Source: Desulfopila sp. IMCC35006 (GTDB taxonomy: Bacteria; Desulfobacterota; Desulfobulbia; Desulfobulbales; Desulfocapsaceae). Taken from it: DNA of 64,000 nt. A program made the position numbers and the translations under genes. The DNA is taken from NCBI RefSeq assembly GCF_005116645.1, contig NZ_SWCM01000001.1, positions 186,001-250,000 of the forward strand, written 5' to 3'. Shown in pieces: positions 8,979-19,046 of the stretch. The first letter of the stretch is position 1; each line of letters starts with the position of its first letter. Below the pieces are notes generated by a model. It saw only the letters and a list, made by a program, of their open reading frames with translations. It did no database searches and had not been told where the DNA came from.

Positions 8979-11663
8979 TCATCCTGTCCCTAAATCTAAT
9001 ATTTCCCGTACTTTGTGCGCCAGATCCTGAATCAAGAAAGGTTTTTGCAGAAAATGCAAGCTCTTATCCTGTAAATCCTGATGTGTGATGATGTTGTCCG
9101 TATATCCCGACATGAACAGGCATTGCAGATCAGGTTGAACAGCCCTGAGAAGATCGGCGAGATCTCGCCCGTTCATTACCGGCATAACAACGTCTGTCAG
9201 CAGCAGTTGAATGCTTTTCGCATGTTGCTCCGCCAGTCTGACCGCGTCCTCAGGTGAATTGGCAGCCAATACCGTGTAACCAAGCTTTTCAAGCATTTCC
9301 CTGGCCATTTCCAGCAGGCTCAGCTCATCTTCTACCAGCAGCACTGTTTCACTGCCGCGGGCAAGAACTTCCTCTTTTTTTTGCGCAGGCGAATGTTGCG
9401 CATCACCTCGGAATCTTGGAAAATAGAGGCTGAAGGATGTACCATGGCCGACCTCGCTCTTCGTGGTAATAACTCCTCTATTTTGCTGCACAATACCGTA
9501 AACAGTAGACAATCCCAGGCCGGTTCCTTTATCAATTTTCTTGGTCGTAAAAAACGGTTCAAAAATATGGGCCAATGTCTCCTGATCAATACCGGAACCA
9601 TCATCACTTACTGTGAGACAGACATAGTCACCGGGTTGGCAATCAGGAATCATGGCACAGGCGGCTTTATCAAAAGAGGCATTTTTCGTTTCAATGCATA
9701 TTTTGCCGATGCCTTCAATCGCGTCACGGGCGTTGACACACAGATTGGCCAGAATTTGACAAACCTGATCGGGATCAATTTGAATCGGCCACAGGTTGCT
9801 GGCTCGCATCTGTATCAACTCAATATCTTCGCCAATAAGGCGACGCAGCATAGTAAGCATCTCCCCCAGCACTTCGTTGAGATCGATCACTTTAAGCGCG
9901 ACCGTCTGTTTCCGCGCAAAGGTGAGCAATTGTCGCGTGAGATTCGCGGAATGTTCGGCGGCCTTGCCTATATCAACGAATGTTTTATAGAATGGATCGG
10001 ACGGTTGAACCTTCAGCAGGGCCAGCTCCGTCTTACCGATTATTACGGAGAGCATATTGTTAAAATCGTGCGCGACCCCACCCGCCAACTGACCAACAGC
10101 CTCAAGTTTTTGCGCCTGAATCAATTGTTCCTGAAGCACCTCGCGCTCGTACTCCGCCTTTTTCCGATCGCTGATATCGGTGACCAGGGATTCGATGCGA
10201 ATTGGCTCGCCCGTGGGGCTGCGAATGAGAGACATATTCATAACGACCGAAATCATGGTTTTATCGCGCCGAAAGAACTGAACCTCCCGTCCCTGGACCT
10301 TGCCATATTCAAGAAGAAGCGCAATAATTTGCTGTCGATCTTCCGGAACAACATAGAGCTGCGTATGGATGTCTGTCAGGGCTGCCGCCATCTCTTGAAA
10401 AGAGTCATATCCCAGCATTTGCATGATAGCAGGATTGGCATTGAGCACCCGACCATCCAGGGAGGTCTGCACAATACCCAGCAAAGAATTTTCGAAGATA
10501 CTCCTATAGTTATCCTCACTCTGCCTCAGCCCGCGCATGGTGGTCTGCAGGTTCGCCGTCATGGCATTAAAGGCATCGGACAATGTGCCCAACTCATCAT
10601 GAGATTGTATCGCCAACGCCTCCATTTCCAGGTTTCCTGCAGATATATCCTCAGCTCGAGTTGCCAGCAGCTGTAGAGGTCTGGTGAGATTTTGGACCGC
10701 GAGCAGAATTGCTGTGCCCACTAAAACAATGAACAAACAGGTAAGACCAGCCAGCAGCTTGATCATTTTGATAGCAGGCGCATACAATTCAGCTTCCGGC
10801 AAAACGGTGGCAACGGACCATCCGGCAATCGGAACAGGCTGGAAAAAGGCCAACATAATCTGCCCTTTATCGAAATACCGAAACAAGCCCGAAGAACCTG
10901 ACAGCATCTTCGCACCAAGTGCCTTCATCGAGCTGTTTTCGAGCTTCATAATATTGGACTGCATGATAAAATGTGCCTCAGGATGAAAGATAAAGGTGCC
11001 ATCCTTCGCCAGGACAAAGCCATAGCCGGTTTGGCCGGCGCGCAGTTCTTCGGCTATCTTTTGAATATACTGCAGAGAAATGCCGGCGCCAATCAAGCCT
11101 TGCGGCTGTCCCTGTTCATCAACAATAGGAGATACCATAAATATAGTCGGTATACCGGTCGTTCGAGATATCAACGGAGGCGTTATCTGGGTGGGTCCTC
11201 CGGCCATAATAGATTGGAAATATGGTCTGTTGCGGATATCACCGATAAAGATTTCAAAACCATCGCCTTTTGGCTGAATAGTGTGGTATTCGCCATGACG
11301 ATTTGCCGCATAAATATCCTGGAAAATATCGGGATGTTTGGCATGAAGGATTTTATGCCGGTTAATATTCTGGCTGTCAAGCAAACTGAAATCCCGATTA
11401 ACCCCTTGCGCCGCAGGAGTGGCAGCAATTGTTTCAGGCTCAATCATGATTGTTGCGAGCCACCTGTTTATGCTTTCAGCACTTTTACCAACGGAAGCCA
11501 GCATACTTTTCGATAATGCATCTTCAATAACATTTTCAATATACCAATACGCCCCTAAATTAAGAGAGAGAAACCCCGTCACTACTATAGGCATAACCCA
11601 TAGTAATAATTTGACTTTGAGCGAGGAAGGTTGGGGAAAAATGCAGCGCTTTGATGTGGACAT
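8979..11663 (-). CDS. Hybrid sensor histidine kinase (Cache-HAMP-PAS-HisKA-HATPase-REC)
   Basis: 894 residues. After one N-terminal membrane helix there is a dCache-like periplasmic domain (about 40-300), a second helix, HAMP (about 325-378) and PAS (about 385-505). HisKA follows with its phospho-accepting His in GGVAHDFNN, then HATPase_c with DDGSGI and GTGLGLSTVYG, and a C-terminal receiver domain with the acceptor Asp in LLTDVVMP. It senses an extracytoplasmic ligand and relays phosphate to an unidentified partner. No DNA-binding response regulator lies beside it. Its position between copA and the cus operon is suggestive, but a copper role is not shown. No good ribosome site precedes the ATG. 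Confidence 0.92.
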   Translation of the reverse strand: MSTSKRCIFPQPSSLKVKLLLWVMPIVVTGFLSLNLGAYWYIENVIEDALSKSMLASVGKSAESINRWLATIMIEPETIAATPAAQGVNRDFSLLDSQNINRHKILHAKHPDIFQDIYAANRHGEYHTIQPKGDGFEIFIGDIRNRPYFQSIMAGGPTQITPPLISRTTGIPTIFMVSPIVDEQGQPQGLIGAGISLQYIQKIAEELRAGQTGYGFVLAKDGTFIFHPEAHFIMQSNIMKLENSSMKALGAKMLSGSSGLFRYFDKGQIMLAFFQPVPIAGWSVATVLPEAELYAPAIKMIKLLAGLTCLFIVLVGTAILLAVQNLTRPLQLLATRAEDISAGNLEMEALAIQSHDELGTLSDAFNAMTANLQTTMRGLRQSEDNYRSIFENSLLGIVQTSLDGRVLNANPAIMQMLGYDSFQEMAAALTDIHTQLYVVPEDRQQIIALLLEYGKVQGREVQFFRRDKTMISVVMNMSLIRSPTGEPIRIESLVTDISDRKKAEYEREVLQEQLIQAQKLEAVGQLAGGVAHDFNNMLSVIIGKTELALLKVQPSDPFYKTFVDIGKAAEHSANLTRQLLTFARKQTVALKVIDLNEVLGEMLTMLRRLIGEDIELIQMRASNLWPIQIDPDQVCQILANLCVNARDAIEGIGKICIETKNASFDKAACAMIPDCQPGDYVCLTVSDDGSGIDQETLAHIFEPFFTTKKIDKGTGLGLSTVYGIVQQNRGVITTKSEVGHGTSFSLYFPRFRGDAQHSPAQKKEEVLARGSETVLLVEDELSLLEMAREMLEKLGYTVLAANSPEDAVRLAEQHAKSIQLLLTDVVMPVMNGRDLADLLRAVQPDLQCLFMSGYTDNIITHQDLQDKSLHFLQKPFLIQDLAHKVREILDLGTG

Positions 11664-12045
11664 ATGTGGTGAGCAAGGTTTAAGCAGTATCGCTAAACAG
11701 GAGTGAGAATATATAAACAGGTTGAATTATGTGCACAGTATAGCATCTAACTCCTTCCTTCAATGCAATCGATATAAATCAGGACATATAATTACAGTGC
11801 ACAATTAAATAGATGCCTACCAGGGGCACAATCAATTTCATCTATGAATATCCTTTGCAGATACAAGTGGAGCAATAAAATGGCTGCACCACCGCAACAA
11901 ATCAGCTATCATACCTGACAACGGAAGAAATGACTGCGGACCTCTTCCGTTGCATGCGCACCGTGCTCTTTCGGCGGCGCCTCGACGCTAGATTTCAGGT
12001 GACACTTTTGCTTGACACAATCAATAATCGAATAAAAGACCAGAC
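11664..12045. other. Intergenic region, 382 bp, divergent
   Basis: This lies between the leftward hybrid kinase gene and the rightward small membrane protein gene. A TTGACA hexamer at 12012-12017 might be a -35 element for the rightward gene, but no matching -10 is obvious. No repeat or RNA gene was seen. Confidence 0.4.
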
Positions 12046-12438
12046 ATGAACACCCCTTCTTCAGATAAACAGAATACAGGTAGTCCGGGCGACAACGAGG
12101 CCACACCGGATAGAGTGATGCAGGACGTCTTTGAAGACACTGCGCTCAGCACCTATCGCTACGTGCTCATGGCCACTGATACGGAAGTCCCCGGTGAAAG
12201 GGTACACCTGGAATCAGAGGAAATTCATCTCGGAGACGTGGTTGAGATTGAAGCAGATAACGGCAAGAAGGATTATTTCAGTGTCGACCATATCAATGTC
12301 GATCAACATCATGACGGCGAAGTAACCACCGTTTATCTTATCCGGGCGCGTAACAGTCTGTGGAAGTCACTGCTGCTGCTGGCGATACTGGGAGTAAGCT
12401 GGTATATAATTGATTTTATATTAAATAAATTTCTTTAA
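12046..12438 (+). CDS. Hypothetical protein with C-terminal membrane anchor
   Basis: 130 residues, not recognised. The first 25 residues are polar, the middle (about 35-100) looks like a small beta-rich cytoplasmic domain with many acidic residues, and residues about 108-127 form a hydrophobic helix (LLLLAILGVSWYIIDFIL) with a short basic end, suggesting a tail-anchored protein. No clear ribosome site precedes the ATG, so the start is uncertain. It is convergent with the copper-associated periplasmic protein gene. Confidence 0.6.
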   Translation: MNTPSSDKQNTGSPGDNEATPDRVMQDVFEDTALSTYRYVLMATDTEVPGERVHLESEEIHLGDVVEIEADNGKKDYFSVDHINVDQHHDGEVTTVYLIRARNSLWKSLLLLAILGVSWYIIDFILNKFL

Positions 12439-12439
12439 A

Positions 12440-12484
12440 TTTCTCTTCCTGCAAAGATACGACAAAAAGAAGCAGGAAGAGAAA
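12440..12484. terminator. Hairpin between convergent genes
   Basis: TTTCTCTTCCTGC and GCAGGAAGAGAAA form a perfect 13-bp stem with a 19-nt loop directly after the stop of the small membrane protein gene and before the convergent gene. The minus-strand side runs into a T-rich stretch, so it may end transcription from both sides. Confidence 0.55.
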
Positions 12485-12547
12485 GCTGCCGTAACAGCCA
12501 CAAGGGATTCCTCTCATAGATGAGGCTCAGAGCAGATAGCCTGGACT

Positions 12548-13063
12548 TTACATTGCACCATGCTTGTACCAGAATTTGACGGTGTGCTTTCCGCCCATAT
12601 CTTTAAAAAGACAGATCACTCCCCATTGCCCATGTTCATCTATGGTAAAATTGGCAGCAAACACCCCGCTGCCAAAATCCTTCAGGTCACCGATCTGCTC
12701 TTTGCCAGACGGCGCTATAAGCTTTACTTTACCAACAACCTGAGCAACCGGCTGCCCGTCTTTCATAAATGAAACCATCACATGATGGGTACGTCCTTCC
12801 GGATCAGACATATTCATGCTGGCCAGTTCCATGATCTGGAATTCGGCATGGATGCCGTCGACCATTACCGCATGTTTGAAGGTTCCTCCTTCCTGACTTG
12901 AACCATGATCCATCTGGCTATGATCCATGCCCCCCATTTTGGGCCGGTCCATCGTTGCCTGGGTTTCATGCTGGGCATGGTCAGAGCTCTTGTTGTCCAT
13001 CGCCATGGCACTGCCGACCACAAAGACACCACAAAAAACCAACATCATTACTGTTTTTTTCAT
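12548..13063 (-). CDS. Periplasmic His/Met-rich protein, FixH/YtkA-like, cus operon
   Basis: 171 residues. A signal peptide ending near GSAMA is followed by a His/Met-rich linker (MDHSQMDHGS) and a beta-rich domain resembling FixH/YtkA-like proteins. His and Met side chains suit Cu(I)/Ag(I) binding, so it is probably a periplasmic metal-binding partner of the adjacent pump. Two starts are possible: ATG 13063 with AAGGTG 6 nt upstream, or ATG 13081, which overlaps the cusA stop in an ATGA arrangement. Both retain the signal peptide and imply coupling to cusA. Confidence 0.7.
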   Translation of the reverse strand: MKKTVMMLVFCGVFVVGSAMAMDNKSSDHAQHETQATMDRPKMGGMDHSQMDHGSSQEGGTFKHAVMVDGIHAEFQIMELASMNMSDPEGRTHHVMVSFMKDGQPVAQVVGKVKLIAPSGKEQIGDLKDFGSGVFAANFTIDEHGQWGVICLFKDMGGKHTVKFWYKHGAM

Positions 13064-13077
13064 AACTTTCACCTTTT

Positions 13078-16000
13078 TCATTTTTTTGACTCCGGTGGCT
13101 TTTCGGGCAAGCCGACGCCCTTCCAGAGCCCGTAAATAGCCGGAACCACGACAAGGGTCAATACTGTAGCACTGACCATACCACCAACCATCGGGGTAGC
13201 GATTCGCTTCATCACCTCGGACCCGGTACCACTGCTCCACATGATCGGTGCAAGACCGGCTATGATCGCGACAACAGTCATCATCTTCGGTCGTACCCGC
13301 AGTGCGGCACCGTGCTCAATGGCCATGTTGAGATGCTCTCTGCAAAAGGAAGCACCGTATTCCTCCCGGTATTTCCGGTACGAAATATCGAGATAGATGA
13401 GCATCACCACCCCGGTCTCCGCCGCCACCCCGGCGAGAGCAATAAAGCCGACGGCGACCGCGACGCTCATATTGTAGCCCATGAAATCCATCAGCCACAG
13501 CCCTCCGGTCAGGGCAAAAGGCACGGACAGCATAACGATGAGGCTTTCGGTAATATTGTTAAAATTGAGATACAGCAGCAGAAAGATGATAATCAGGGTC
13601 GCCGGTACCACGACCTTCAGTTTCTGCTGCGCCCGAATCATATACTCATACTGACCGGACCAGACAATACTGTATCCCGGTGGAAGACTGATTTTTTCCG
13701 CCACCGCCTGCTGGGCCCTCTTGACATACCCGCCCACATCGCCCCCGGTTATATCCACATAAACCCAGGCATTCTTTCGGGCGTTTTCGCTTTTAATCGA
13801 CGGTGCACCCTTATGGATGACAATATCCGCCACCTGGGTAATGGGAATCTGTGCTCCGCTCGGAGTTGGGATAAGGATGCGCCTCAGTTTCTCCGGGGTA
13901 TCGCGCAGCTCGGACCCGTAGCGCAGGTTGACCGGATACCGGGCCAGACCCTCCACCGTCGAAGTAATATTCAAACCGCCGATAGCGGTCGTGATCACAT
14001 CCTGCACGTCACCGACCGTCAGGCCGTACCGTGCCGCCTCCTCCCGGTTGATTTTATAATCGAAGAAATTGCCGCCGGTGACCCGCTCGGCATAGACACT
14101 GGTGGTACCGGGGACTTCTCTTATTACCGCCTCGACCTTCTCACCGATCTCGGAGAGGGTCTGCAGGTCATCGCCCATCAATTTCAAACCCACCGGCGTT
14201 TTGATCCCCGTGGAGAGCATATCTATCCTGGTCTTGATAGGCATGGTCCAGGCGTTGGTCAGTCCGGGAAAATGAATGGCTTTATCCATTTCATCAACCA
14301 GCGACTGGATGGTCAAACCTTCTCGCCACTCGGACTTCGGCTTCAAGGTAATGATTGTCTCCAGCATGGAAAGTGGCGCCGGGTCGGTTGCCGTCTCAGC
14401 CCGTCCCGCCTTCCCTGTCACATTTTCCACCTCCGGAAAGGACTTGATGATCCTGTCCGTCTGCTGCAGCAATTCTTTGGCCTTGGTGATGGAGATGCCC
14501 GGCAGGGTCGTCGGCATGTACAGCAGGTCGCCCTCGTTCAGCGGCGGCATAAATTCAGAGCCCATCCTTTTATAGGGGATCCAGGCCAGAGCCAGGGCCA
14601 CAACGGCCAAGGCCACCACCAGAAATTTTACTTTCAAGACCAGTTTGATAATCGGGTGATAGATCCAGATGAGAAATCGGTTCACCGGGTTTTTATGTTC
14701 CGGCATTATTTTACCGCGGATCATATACCCCATCAGCACCGGTACAAGGGTGATAGCCAGGAATGCTGCGCCCATCATGGAATATGTCTTGGTATAGGCC
14801 AGCGGACGAAACATTCTGCCTTCCTGGGCTCCCAGGGTAAAAACCGGCAAAAAAGAGACGGCGATGATCAGCAGCGAGAAAAAAAGCGAAGGCCCGACCT
14901 CCACCGAAGCCTCCCGGATGATCTCCCAGTGATCTTTTTTGCCCTTATCCTGTTCCAGATGTTTATGGACATTTTCCACCATGACGATAGCGGCATCGAC
15001 CATGGCGCCGATGGCAATGGCAATTCCGCCCAGGCTCATGATATTGGCATTGATTCCCTGCCGTTCCATGATCACAAAGGCGACCAGCACCCCGATTGGC
15101 AGGGTGATAATGCCGACCAGGGCGCTGCGCAGATGAAAAAGAAAGACGACGCACACCAGGGCGACAATCAGACTTTCTTCCAGCAGGGTTCGTTTCAGAT
15201 TGTCAATCGCCCGGAGGATAAGCCCGGACCGATCATAGACCGGCCGAATGGAAACACCTTCCGGCAACCCTGATTTAATCTCCGACAGCCGTTTTTTGAC
15301 TTTGTTGATGACCGCCAGGGCATTTTCGCCATAGCGCATCACAACAATACCGCCGACTGCTTCCCCGGTCCCGTTAAAATCAATCAACCCGCGCCGCAGC
15401 TCGGGGCCAATGGTGATCCTCGCTACATTTCTCAGCAACACCGGTGTCCCCTTATCGGAGCTGAGCGGGATATTCTCCAGGTCTGCAATGGAATGGATAT
15501 AGCCCAGGCCGCGCACCATAAATTCGGTTTCGCCCATCTCCACCAGCCGTCCGCCCACATCGTTATTGGAACGCTGGATGGCCAGGCGCACTTTCTGCAG
15601 GGGAATATTATAGGCCAACAGTTTATTGGGATCGACCATCACCTGGTACTGCTTGACAAAGCCGCCTATGGACGCCACCTCGGAGACCCCCGGTACACTG
15701 GTCAGTTCATAGCGCAGAAACCAGTCCTGGATCGAGCGCAGCTGCTGGAGATCGTGGCGATCGCTTTCCACCAGGTACTGAAAGACCCAGCCCACTCCGG
15801 TGGCATCCGGTCCAAGCGTCGGAGAAACACCCTTAGGCAGCCTGCCGCTAATGGAGTTCAGCGCTTCCAGTACCCGGCTTCTGGCCCAGTACATATCGGT
15901 GCCGTCCTCAAAGATGACATAGGTAAAACTCATGCCGAAAAAGGAATAGCCCCGCACCACCTTGGCAAAAGGCACCGCCAGCATGGCGGTGGTCAGGGGG

Positions 16001-16200
16001 TAGGTAACCTGATCCTCGACGACCTGGGGTGCCTGGCCGGGAAATTCGGTAAAGATAATGACCTGCACATCGGAAAGATCCGGAATCGCATCGAGCGGAG
16101 TTTTCAGCATCGCCAGGATGCCTGCGGCTACCACAAAGATAGTCAACATCAGCACCAGAAATTTGTTGCGGATGGAATATTCAATTATTGCCTTAATCAT
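13078..16200 (-). CDS. cusA: CusA/CzcA-type heavy-metal efflux RND pump
   Basis: 1040 residues, the normal length for a heavy-metal-efflux RND transporter. The N-terminus (IEYSIRNKFLVLMLTIFVV) and the TM4 segment GGIAIAIGAMVDAAIVMVEN with its proton-relay Asp are typical. The segment RIDMLSTGIKTPVGLK with nearby methionines favours the Cu/Ag (CusA) branch over Zn/Co (CzcA). It exports periplasmic or cytoplasmic metal across the outer membrane with CusB and CusC, both encoded just upstream. Copper or silver specificity is inferred from these motifs and the neighbouring genes. Confidence 0.93.
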   Translation of the reverse strand: MIKAIIEYSIRNKFLVLMLTIFVVAAGILAMLKTPLDAIPDLSDVQVIIFTEFPGQAPQVVEDQVTYPLTTAMLAVPFAKVVRGYSFFGMSFTYVIFEDGTDMYWARSRVLEALNSISGRLPKGVSPTLGPDATGVGWVFQYLVESDRHDLQQLRSIQDWFLRYELTSVPGVSEVASIGGFVKQYQVMVDPNKLLAYNIPLQKVRLAIQRSNNDVGGRLVEMGETEFMVRGLGYIHSIADLENIPLSSDKGTPVLLRNVARITIGPELRRGLIDFNGTGEAVGGIVVMRYGENALAVINKVKKRLSEIKSGLPEGVSIRPVYDRSGLILRAIDNLKRTLLEESLIVALVCVVFLFHLRSALVGIITLPIGVLVAFVIMERQGINANIMSLGGIAIAIGAMVDAAIVMVENVHKHLEQDKGKKDHWEIIREASVEVGPSLFFSLLIIAVSFLPVFTLGAQEGRMFRPLAYTKTYSMMGAAFLAITLVPVLMGYMIRGKIMPEHKNPVNRFLIWIYHPIIKLVLKVKFLVVALAVVALALAWIPYKRMGSEFMPPLNEGDLLYMPTTLPGISITKAKELLQQTDRIIKSFPEVENVTGKAGRAETATDPAPLSMLETIITLKPKSEWREGLTIQSLVDEMDKAIHFPGLTNAWTMPIKTRIDMLSTGIKTPVGLKLMGDDLQTLSEIGEKVEAVIREVPGTTSVYAERVTGGNFFDYKINREEAARYGLTVGDVQDVITTAIGGLNITSTVEGLARYPVNLRYGSELRDTPEKLRRILIPTPSGAQIPITQVADIVIHKGAPSIKSENARKNAWVYVDITGGDVGGYVKRAQQAVAEKISLPPGYSIVWSGQYEYMIRAQQKLKVVVPATLIIIFLLLYLNFNNITESLIVMLSVPFALTGGLWLMDFMGYNMSVAVAVGFIALAGVAAETGVVMLIYLDISYRKYREEYGASFCREHLNMAIEHGAALRVRPKMMTVVAIIAGLAPIMWSSGTGSEVMKRIATPMVGGMVSATVLTLVVVPAIYGLWKGVGLPEKPPESKK

Positions 16201-16230
16201 CGAGAGTATCTCCTGTCAGGCGTCGTGGCA

Positions 16231-17583
16231 TCATTTATCCATCTTCAGATTACTCATGTCGAGATCACTGTCGTCCATCTTCATCTTGCTCATATCAAGA
16301 TCACCGGCCGATGGTTGCACGAGCGGCTTGTCACTTCGAGGCTCCAGCATCTTCTGGATAGCCTCACGCAATCGGGACTCGGAATCAAACAGAAACTGGG
16401 CCGAGGTGACAATGGTGTCGCCCTCTTTCAACCCATCCAGAACCTGAAACGTATTGTGCTCCCCTTCCACCCCCAGCGTGACCTTGCGCGGTGCATATTT
16501 CCCATCGCCCAAAGCGACGAACACCACCTTGCGCAGCCCGGAATCGATGACCGCTTCCTGGGGGATCACCAGAGCCGCCGGATCGATCAGAGATTGAAGA
16601 TAAACATTGGCATACATTTCGGGTTTCAGCAGTCCTTCCGGGTTATTGAAGGCCAGCCGGAGCTTTACCGTACGGGTCTGTGGATTAAGATAGGGATAGA
16701 TAAAAAGAACGGTTCCTGCAAAGTGTTTGCCGGGCAGATAAGACAATTCCATCCCCGCCGGCATCTCTTTTTTGACAAACGGCAGCTCGTATTCATAGAC
16801 CTCGACATCCACCCAGACCCTGGAGAGATCGGCGATCTCATATTGATGCATGCCGGCCTTGACGAAATGACCGGCAAGAGCGTCCTTTTGAATGACCACC
16901 CCGGTGGCCGGCGAATAGACGGTAATATTTTTTTTCACCGTGCCTTTCTTTTTCAACTGCCTGATCTGCTTCTCCTCAAGATCCCAGTACTCCAAGCGCT
17001 GCCGGGCCGCCTGCAGCAGTCTGTCGGCATTTTCCCGCACACTCGGATACGTGCTGGCCGCAAGACTTGCGGCCTGGGATTCGGCCAGCAGATATTCCTG
17101 CTGGGTGGTATAGAGCTCGGGGCTGTAAATATCGAAAAGAGGCTGCCCCCGGGTCACACTTTCGCCGACAAAATTGACATACAGTTTTTCGATCCAGCCA
17201 TCAAATTTCAGGTTGACGGCATATATCCTGGTTTCATCATAGGTCACCGTACCCAGAGCACGGATCGACTTTGTCAATGCCATTCGCTTGACCGTCGCCG
17301 TCCGCACGCCCATATCCTGCTCGGTCACCGGATCGATTTTGATGGTCGATTCAGGAAGTTTCTCACCGTCTTTTTCCTGATAAACAGGGACGAGATCCAT
17401 CCCCATGGGGGATTTTCCGGGCTCCTTGCGGATATAGGTCGGATCCATCGGTGCAACCCAGTATTTTATGACTTTGCCGTTCTTGGGATCGACGTCACCG
17501 GCCTTCAATCCAGCCAGGGTCGGCGGCAGAGCTGCGCCAAAGATAAACCATACGGCAATCAGTGTCTGGACTATCGGTTTCAT
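16231..17583 (-). CDS. cusB: CusB-type RND periplasmic adaptor
   Basis: 450 residues. A signal peptide is followed by a heavy-metal-binding domain (YWVAPMDPTYIRKEPGKSPM, about 41-60), the barrel-sandwich and helical-hairpin regions of membrane fusion proteins, and a Met/Asp-rich tail (DMSKMKMDDSDLDMSNLKM) that may bind metal. It links the inner membrane pump to the outer membrane channel. Its ATG overlaps the cusC stop by four bases (ATGA), and cusA starts 30 bp downstream, so the three are one operon. Confidence 0.92.
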   Translation of the reverse strand: MKPIVQTLIAVWFIFGAALPPTLAGLKAGDVDPKNGKVIKYWVAPMDPTYIRKEPGKSPMGMDLVPVYQEKDGEKLPESTIKIDPVTEQDMGVRTATVKRMALTKSIRALGTVTYDETRIYAVNLKFDGWIEKLYVNFVGESVTRGQPLFDIYSPELYTTQQEYLLAESQAASLAASTYPSVRENADRLLQAARQRLEYWDLEEKQIRQLKKKGTVKKNITVYSPATGVVIQKDALAGHFVKAGMHQYEIADLSRVWVDVEVYEYELPFVKKEMPAGMELSYLPGKHFAGTVLFIYPYLNPQTRTVKLRLAFNNPEGLLKPEMYANVYLQSLIDPAALVIPQEAVIDSGLRKVVFVALGDGKYAPRKVTLGVEGEHNTFQVLDGLKEGDTIVTSAQFLFDSESRLREAIQKMLEPRSDKPLVQPSAGDLDMSKMKMDDSDLDMSNLKMDK

Positions 17584-18854
17584 TGCACGCCCTCCAGAGA
17601 CGACAGCCTGGTGCCGACAATCTCTTCCAGTTCTGCCTGTTTCTTATAGATCTGAGATTTGTAATTTTCTGCCTTCAACTGAAAGCGCATCAGTCGGATA
17701 CGGGCAGCGAGCATGGTATTAAACTCAACTTTGCCAACCGAGTATGCCGCCAGAGAGGCATCGGCGAGCTGCGCTGCCTGTACAGACAGGGCTTCATTAA
17801 ACAGGGAGTAATTTTCTCTTGCTCCGGCAATCTCAGCCAGCACTCTGTCAATACTTTGCGGCAGAGTCTGGCTGAGCCCCAACAGTGATTTTTGTGCCGC
17901 GGCAAAACGCTTTTTGGCCGCGGCGAGTTTGCTGTCCTGACTGGTTGACTGCCAGAGCGGCACCGTCATGGCCACTGAGGCCGAGAGAAAATCGGGTCGA
18001 TCTTCACGCTGGCCATAGCTGAGCTGCACATTAAAGTCAGGAAGATAGGCTTTTTCGGCCAGCTGTACCTCAACTTTAGCCCGGTCTCTTGCCACCTTTT
18101 TCTGCTGAACCAGTGGATTACTCTGGAGGGCGGCTCGGTTCAGCAGGCCTCGATCTGGAATTTTACCAGGTTCATCCAGGGCCAGGGGCCCGATGTGGTC
18201 GAAAAACTGACCTCGATTGAGCAGACTGCCGATCTGCGTGCGGATAACCTGCTCACGACTCGCCAGATTTACCCCTTCATCGAGAAGCTCAGAATGCTGC
18301 ACCTGGCCGGCCAGAATATCCTGCTGCAAGCCTTCACCGGTGGCGTACCTTGTTTCCGCCACTCGAAGCATCTGGGTAACCAGGGCCTTAAGTTTTTCAT
18401 TAATTTCCAGGCTCTTTATGGTATAGCCAAGGTCATACCAGGCTCCAGCCAGTTCTTTCGCTATCTCCAGTTTCCTGCTCCGGACCTGGTATTCCGCCTC
18501 CATAGCCTTGAGCTGACTGACCTGCTGCCGAAGATCAAGGGTGCCGAACCAGGGAAATTTCTGGGAGGCAAACAGCTGTTTCTGGGTCATTGGCTCCTGG
18601 TCAAAGGCAAAACTGTCAACCGGGAGATTGGCAACGCTCACTCCAACCACAGGGTCCTGCAGCGACCCGGCAAAAGGGGCTTCAGCCCGCAATGCCTGCG
18701 CATTTTCCGTCATACTGAGAAGTTCCTGATTGTTCTGGTATGCCTCTTCCACAAGCATGGCGAGGTCCGGTGCCGGTGCGGCAGCCTCGACAATAACAGC
18801 CGAAACGATGACCATACACACCACGACCAGCAACTGCCTGACAATTGCAATCAT
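17580..18854 (-). CDS. cusC: TolC-family outer membrane efflux protein (CusC-like)
   Basis: 424 residues with a signal peptide and the heptad-rich, Ala/Gln/Leu-rich helices of outer membrane efflux proteins; two repeats each with a long helical pair are visible. It forms the trimeric exit duct for the CusBA pump. The start at 18854 is fixed by a near-perfect AAGGAGGG six nucleotides upstream; a longer frame reaching 18887 has no such site. It lacks the lipobox found in E. coli CusC. Confidence 0.88.
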   Translation of the reverse strand: MIAIVRQLLVVVCMVIVSAVIVEAAAPAPDLAMLVEEAYQNNQELLSMTENAQALRAEAPFAGSLQDPVVGVSVANLPVDSFAFDQEPMTQKQLFASQKFPWFGTLDLRQQVSQLKAMEAEYQVRSRKLEIAKELAGAWYDLGYTIKSLEINEKLKALVTQMLRVAETRYATGEGLQQDILAGQVQHSELLDEGVNLASREQVIRTQIGSLLNRGQFFDHIGPLALDEPGKIPDRGLLNRAALQSNPLVQQKKVARDRAKVEVQLAEKAYLPDFNVQLSYGQREDRPDFLSASVAMTVPLWQSTSQDSKLAAAKKRFAAAQKSLLGLSQTLPQSIDRVLAEIAGARENYSLFNEALSVQAAQLADASLAAYSVGKVEFNTMLAARIRLMRFQLKAENYKSQIYKKQAELEEIVGTRLSSLEGVQ

Positions 18855-19046
18855 ACACCCTCCTTTTTCTAAAAGCCTGGGCGACACACCTGTTGAGACA
18901 TAGGTGCCGTATCATAATTTCACGATAAAACAGGGTAAAACTACAGAATGGTATCGAAACAACTGTTGTCAATACCTTGTCGCAACATCCTGTTTTTTCG
19001 TTGTAATTACTTTGTCAGATACATCTGAAAATATATGATAAAAACA

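Noticed and set aside
9381-10676. Plus-strand open frame antisense to the hybrid histidine kinase
   Set aside because: No domain or ribosome site; it mirrors the well-supported kinase gene.
8979-11663. Calling the hybrid histidine kinase a copper sensor because of its place between copA and cus
   Set aside because: Its Cache domain has no visible metal-binding cluster and the position alone is not enough.
13312-15273. Long plus-strand open frame antisense to cusA (653 codons)
   Set aside because: It is the reverse of the clear cusA gene, and its translation is His/Gln/Arg-rich with no known motif; GC-rich codon bias explains the lack of stops.
15493-17649. Long plus-strand open frame antisense to cusA/cusB (718 codons)
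   Set aside because: Shadow of the cusB and cusA coding sequence; composition atypical of real proteins.
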